Shown here piece by piece: positions 60,103 through 64,000 of a stretch of 64,000 bases of DNA. The position numbers and the translations under genes were made by a program. Origin of the DNA: Mycolicibacterium agri (lineage in GTDB: Bacteria > Actinomycetota > Actinomycetes > Mycobacteriales > Mycobacteriaceae); NCBI RefSeq assembly GCF_002553505.1, contig NZ_PDCP01000007.1, positions 62,001 through 126,000 of the forward strand, written 5' to 3'. The number at the start of each line of letters is the position of its first letter. Position 1 is the stretch's first letter. The notes beneath the pieces are model-generated. The model saw nothing but the letters and a program-made list of their open reading frames with translations, was not told the origin of the DNA and searched no databases.

Positions 60103-61998
60103 GTGGTCGATACCCTGATGGACGTGCCGACTGCCTGCCCTCGTGCCTGGATCACGCGTGGCGCAGTCCTCTTTGCATCGGCGCTGCTGGTCGGTGGTTG
60201 CACCGTGAGCCCGCCGCCCGCGCCGCAGAGCACCGACACCACGGAGACGACGACTCCGCCGCCGCCGAAGGCCACGCAGATCATCATGGCCATCGACACC
60301 ATCGGCCCGGGTTTCAACTCACACCTGCTGTCTGACCAGTCGCCGGTGAACGCGGCCATCAGCGCGCTCGTCCTGCCGAGCTCGTTCCGGCCGGTGCCGG
60401 ATCCGGCCTCGCCGACGGGCTCGCGCTGGGAACTCGACACGACATTGTTGGAGTCCGCGGAGGTGACGAACGAGAACCCGTTCACCGTCACCTACAAGAT
60501 CCGGCCCGAGGCGCAGTGGACCGACAACGCGCCCATCGCCGCCGACGACTACTGGTATCTGTGGCGGCAGATGGTCAGCCAGCCCGGCGTCGTCGACCCG
60601 GCCGGCTACGACCTCATCACCGGCGTGCAATCCATCGAGGGCGGCAAGACCGCGGTGGTGACCTTCTCGCAACCGTATCCGGCGTGGCGAGAACTGTTCA
60701 ACGACATTCTTCCCGCGCACATCGTCAAAGACATCCCGGGCGGCTTCGCGTCGGGACTGGAGCGGGCATTGCCGGTGACCGGCGGGCAGTTCCGCGTCGA
60801 AAACATCGACCCGCAGCGCGAGGAAATCCTTCTGGCGCGCAACGACAGGTACTGGGCGGACCCGGCCAAGCCGGATGAAATCCTGTTCCGGCGGGCGGGT
60901 GCGACGGCGGCGTTGGCCGATTCGATTCGCAACGGTGACACGCAGGTTGCCCAGGTGCACGGTGGCACAGCCGCATTCGCACAGCTGTCGGCGATTCCCG
61001 ACGTGCGTACGGCGCGGATCGTCACGCCGCGGGTCATGCAGTTGACCCTTCGAGCGGACCAGCCAAAGCTCGCGGATCCTCAAGTACGCAAGGCGATTTT
61101 GGGTCTGCTCGACGTCGACCTGCTGGCCGCGGTCGGTGCGGGCAGCGACAACACGGTGACGCTGGCTCAAGCGCAGGTGCGGTCCCCGTCGGATCCTGGT
61201 TACACGCCGACGGCGCCGCCAGCGATGACGAGGGAGGCGGCGCTGCGGCTGCTCGGTAACAGCGGATATCAACTGGTTCCGGTCGAGCACGAGACGGCCC
61301 CCACGCCGGGCACACCGGTTCCCGACGACAACCGAGGACGCATCACCAAGAATGGTGTGCCGCTGTCGTTGGTGATCGGCGTGGCGTCCAATGACCCGAC
61401 GTCAGTGGCTGTCGCGAACACCGCCGCAGACCAGCTGCGCAACGTCGGCATCGAGGCCTCGGTGTCGGCGCTGGATCCTGTTGCGCTGTACGGGGAAGCG
61501 ATTACCCAGAACCGGATCGACGCGATCGTCGGCTGGCATCAAGCCGGCGGTGATCTCGCCACCGCGTTGGCTTCGCGGTACGGCTGCCCGGCGCTCGAGG
61601 CCACTCCGGTGACGACCACGGGCGGTCCGGCGTCGACGTCGACGCCGTCGTCGCCCCCGAGTCCGTCACCGACCACCACGGGAACGACCGCGACTGCGAC
61701 GACGACGAGCCCGGCGCCGGAATCTGACGAGCTCATTCAGGCGCCGAGTAACCTCACCGGCACGTGCGATCGGAGCATTCAACCGAAGATCGACGCGGCA
61801 TTGCGTGGCACCGAAGACATTTCAGAAGTTATCGACGCGGTAGAACCTCGGCTGTGGAACATGTCCACGGTGCTGCCCATCCTGCAAGACACCACGATCG
61901 TGGCGGCCGGCCCGCGAGTCCAGAACGTCAGTCTGTCCGGTGCCGTCCCTGTGGGCATCGTCGGCGACGCCGGCAACTGGATCAAAGAACCGCAGTAG
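60103..61998 (+). CDS. lpqW: Lipoprotein LpqW, PIM/lipoarabinomannan pathway regulator
   Basis: Lipoprotein of 631 residues from a GTG at 60103, chosen for the AAGGAGGG site eight bases upstream; an ATG at 60118 is the alternative. Lipobox LVGGC (C33). The body is an SBP_bac_5 oligopeptide-binding-like fold. A Thr/Ser/Pro linker at about 500-542 interrupts the C-terminal lobe. In M. smegmatis LpqW influences PimE and the split between polar PIMs and LAM, so its occurrence near pimE is functionally coherent. Confidence 0.9.
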   Translation: MVDTLMDVPTACPRAWITRGAVLFASALLVGGCTVSPPPAPQSTDTTETTTPPPPKATQIIMAIDTIGPGFNSHLLSDQSPVNAAISALVLPSSFRPVPDPASPTGSRWELDTTLLESAEVTNENPFTVTYKIRPEAQWTDNAPIAADDYWYLWRQMVSQPGVVDPAGYDLITGVQSIEGGKTAVVTFSQPYPAWRELFNDILPAHIVKDIPGGFASGLERALPVTGGQFRVENIDPQREEILLARNDRYWADPAKPDEILFRRAGATAALADSIRNGDTQVAQVHGGTAAFAQLSAIPDVRTARIVTPRVMQLTLRADQPKLADPQVRKAILGLLDVDLLAAVGAGSDNTVTLAQAQVRSPSDPGYTPTAPPAMTREAALRLLGNSGYQLVPVEHETAPTPGTPVPDDNRGRITKNGVPLSLVIGVASNDPTSVAVANTAADQLRNVGIEASVSALDPVALYGEAITQNRIDAIVGWHQAGGDLATALASRYGCPALEATPVTTTGGPASTSTPSSPPSPSPTTTGTTATATTTSPAPESDELIQAPSNLTGTCDRSIQPKIDAALRGTEDISEVIDAVEPRLWNMSTVLPILQDTTIVAAGPRVQNVSLSGAVPVGIVGDAGNWIKEPQ

Positions 61999-62009
61999 CC
62001 CGAAAAAGG

Positions 62010-62039
62010 GATCGGCCCCCTGCCGGGAGGGGGCCGATC
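62010..62039. terminator. Strong terminator after lpqW
   Basis: GATCGGCCCCCT and AGGGGGCCGATC form a perfect 12-bp stem around GCCGGG, 11 bp after the lpqW stop and 21 bp before the stop of the convergent gene at 62061. No T-run on either strand; probably bidirectional. Confidence 0.85.
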
Positions 62040-62060
62040 GGTTGAGCGGATCCAGGTTGC

Positions 62061-63494
62061 CTACTCTGCGCTCCCATCGCCTGCACTCGAGCCACCGGAA
62101 GTCGAACCGGCAGAACCACTTCCGCTACTGCTGCTAGTGGAGGTCGAGGTCGAGCTGTCCGACTTCTTGTCACGACCAAAGCCGGTTATTCCCTTGATCG
62201 TCTTCCGCGCGGCGTCCCTCAGGCCCTTTGCAAAGTTCGAACCTGTGTGGGCGCGAGGCCGGTTGCTCTTGGTGGCGGTCGAGTCGAGTATGACGAGATT
62301 GCCGTCCTTGGTGGTCTCCTTGGCGGTCGGTGTCGTCTCCTCCGACACTTCCTCTGTCGCAGTCGGGGTCGTCGTGCCCGCGTCGACGGCTCCGGCCGGC
62401 TCCTCGGCCTGTGCAGCATCATCCTTGGGTGCCGGAGCGGTTTTCTGAAGTGGCGCAGTAAAAGTGAAGGACTGAGCCGCCTTCGTCGGAGCCGAGGTGA
62501 CGGCAGTCGTCGGAACCGACGCGACGGCAGCCGTTGTCTCCGGCGGCGGTGGGAACGAGGGAGTCGTGATCGCCGCCGCGATTGCCTCGCGAAGCCGTTG
62601 CAGGCCCGCAATTATGCCGAAATCCAGGTCCAGTGCACCGGTGAGCACAGCCGACGTTCCATTGGCGGCCTCGTTGACGATCGTGTTGAAGGTCGTCTCG
62701 AAATCGCCGCTTTGTAGGCCGTCGATCAGGGCGCCCACAGTGTTTCCTGCGGCATCGGCTACGCCCCCGATCGTTGTTAGCGCTCCCACGCCGATCACTA
62801 GCAGGTTGAGCGGGTTTCCTAGAACCCCAAGCGCTGCCTGAGCATTGGCCAGTGGTCCTGCTGCGATCGGTAACAATTCCGCAGCGTCGGCCAACGGTCG
62901 TTGCAATGCCTGCGTAAGTGTCGGGAGGAGCTCAAGGTTCGCCAAGCTTGGACCGAGGACAGTTAGCAGAGGAATTGCAGCTAGGAACTGGAATGCTTGT
63001 CCGAAATCACCTTCCTGCAGAAATTCAAGCGCTTCTTGCAGGTTCCCCTGTACGGTGCCTGGCTCGGTGCCGAACAGCACCTCGGTCAGGTTCTCTACGA
63101 AGCTCTGGCTGACGCCAGCCAGGTCACTGATTGTGCCGAGCTGGCCGGCGACCGCTTGGAGCAAGAGTTCGGGTACACGCGGAAGTACGCCGACTTGTGC
63201 TTCGAGGGCTGCGCCGATGTTGCCGACGCCGTTGATCTGATTCGTGATGATCTGCGCCAAGATCGGAACCGGGTCGGCGCCTATCAACTCGCCCACTGCC
63301 TGCAGATTCGCCACGGCCTCTTCGAAGACCGGCGCGAACACGTCGATCGGGTTCACGAGCGCGGACAACTCGACCGCGGCGCCGCGGACCTCCTCCACAG
63401 CTGACGGAGGCACCGTGACCGGGGAAACAGCGATGACGCTGGCCCCCACCAGCGCAATGCCCGCAGTGGCATACGGCCGCAGGGCTGCTTGCAT
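62061..63494 (-). CDS. Exported protein with low-complexity C-terminus
   Basis: Protein of 477 residues with signal peptide (YATAGIALVGASVIAVSP). Residues 30-310 are a hydrophobic, Ala/Leu/Gly-rich helical region with no cysteine. The C-terminal 160 residues are Thr/Pro/Ala and end in a Ser/Gly run (SSTSTSTSSSSGSGSAGSTS). It belongs with a mycobacterial family of exported proteins that includes the protein at 58593, judged by the N-terminus. Function unknown; an envelope or outer-membrane association is possible. Confidence 0.78.
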   Translation of the reverse strand: MQAALRPYATAGIALVGASVIAVSPVTVPPSAVEEVRGAAVELSALVNPIDVFAPVFEEAVANLQAVGELIGADPVPILAQIITNQINGVGNIGAALEAQVGVLPRVPELLLQAVAGQLGTISDLAGVSQSFVENLTEVLFGTEPGTVQGNLQEALEFLQEGDFGQAFQFLAAIPLLTVLGPSLANLELLPTLTQALQRPLADAAELLPIAAGPLANAQAALGVLGNPLNLLVIGVGALTTIGGVADAAGNTVGALIDGLQSGDFETTFNTIVNEAANGTSAVLTGALDLDFGIIAGLQRLREAIAAAITTPSFPPPPETTAAVASVPTTAVTSAPTKAAQSFTFTAPLQKTAPAPKDDAAQAEEPAGAVDAGTTTPTATEEVSEETTPTAKETTKDGNLVILDSTATKSNRPRAHTGSNFAKGLRDAARKTIKGITGFGRDKKSDSSTSTSTSSSSGSGSAGSTSGGSSAGDGSAE

Positions 63495-64000
63495 GACCGA
63501 CTCCTTTCAAATCAAAGCCGTGTGGCGAATGACACACCAGAACTTACTCACAAGTAAGGAGCAAATCCAGAGGTTTGGCAAATTAGTTTGGAGAAATTAC
63601 TTGGAGTGTCAATTAGCAACTAGCTGGTAAGACAGTCCAAAATTGCTGATGTTGATAATTCTCTAGTTAACTATCACGAAATAGCAACTTTTTGGTACGC
63701 CGGTTGGATTTGGCTAGCTAAGGCCACGCAGAAGGCCCAGCCGAGTTTGCCTGGAATTCGATTCCATACCAATTTCCCATTGCAAAGACATGTGGCAAAA
63801 GACACCGGGTTTGCGTCTCCGCGCGTTTCGTTCAACCGACCGGTTCGGTAGCAGGGGCCTCAGCGAAACCTATCGTCTTGTCGGCAGCAACGAGTCGGAT
63901 TCAACGTGTCACAGCCTGTCAGCCGTTCGCGACTGGTACGCGTTGCTAACTTTTCCCAGATCGACCTTCGGGTACCGACGGCAAAAGGATCGGCTCGCGG
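63495..64000. other. AT-rich intergenic region, no gene seen
   Basis: A 506-bp stretch to the window end without a supported gene. Bases 63541-63720 have 69 G/C of 180 (38%, counted by hand), far below the surrounding two-thirds. It contains many TTAGC/GCTAA-like words and is the presumed promoter of the exported protein. Such tracts are typical targets of the xenogene silencer Lsr2. From 63721 the base composition returns toward normal; no motif was recognised there. Confidence 0.6.

Overview
The window is a high-GC actinobacterial chromosome segment, almost certainly from a fast-growing mycobacterium (Mycolicibacterium group). The core genes appear in the order I recall from Mycobacterium tuberculosis H37Rv Rv1135A to Rv1166: thiolase and enoyl-CoA hydratase, a CPBP membrane protein, an EchA, mcr, an SDR, mmpL13, a methyltransferase, a sirtuin, a GntR regulator, an omt methyltransferase, an F420-binding PPOX protein, HhH-GPD, two Ala/Pro-rich exported proteins, pimE, a PCD protein, mutT2, typA and lpqW. 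These comparisons are from memory; no search was run.

Layout. 1-12.7 kb holds acyl-CoA metabolism genes (thiolase, two crotonases, alpha-methylacyl-CoA racemase, SDR, nitronate monooxygenase-like protein) mixed with two MFS exporters, an AraC/DJ-1 regulator, a FAS1 exported protein and a CPBP protease. 13-21.4 kb holds DoxX, an uninterrupted MmpL with its TetR and a methyltransferase, a sirtuin with a desuccinylase-type YxxR motif, a YtrA-type GntR, a methyltransferase/DUF1697/methyltransferase operon, a PPOX protein and a DUF5302 protein. 21.5-50.8 kb is an accessory catabolic region lying between the Rv1155 and Rv1156 counterparts. 50.9-62 kb returns to the core order (HhH-GPD, exported Ala/Pro proteins, pimE, PCD, mutT2, typA, lpqW). 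Two related exported proteins, at 58.6-59.7 and 62.1-63.5 kb, flank lpqW, and the window ends in an unusually AT-rich intergenic stretch.

The accessory region looks like an undescribed degradation and uptake system for an organic acid or aromatic-derived compound. It has two complete NitT/TauT-type ABC importers, each with two different permeases; four ACMSD-family amidohydrolases; three Gfo/Idh/MocA dehydrogenases; a fumarylacetoacetate hydrolase-family enzyme; an Ldh2-family dehydrogenase; a class III CoA-transferase; a cyclase-family hydrolase; two cupins; a luciferase-like monooxygenase with a CMD-family protein and an alpha/beta hydrolase; a flavin reductase fused to a GntR/FCD regulator; and PucR and IclR regulators. 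An MFS carrier and an ActP/DUF485 carboxylate symporter close it. Most genes are translationally coupled by 1-11 bp overlaps. No classical ring-cleavage dioxygenase is visible, so the substrate is open.

The most novel non-coding signal is a dispersed repeat in three copies (5241-5303, 8655-8717 on the minus strand, 31993-32055). Each copy is exactly 63 bp without gaps and begins with an invariant 22-bp hairpin. Each sits after the stop codon of a gene, in that gene's orientation, and two follow arrays of a short GC-rich unit. Other regulatory signals are a CRP-like site before DUF485-actP, paired inverted motifs around iclR, operator-like palindromes before mcr and the SDR, and several strong terminator hairpins.
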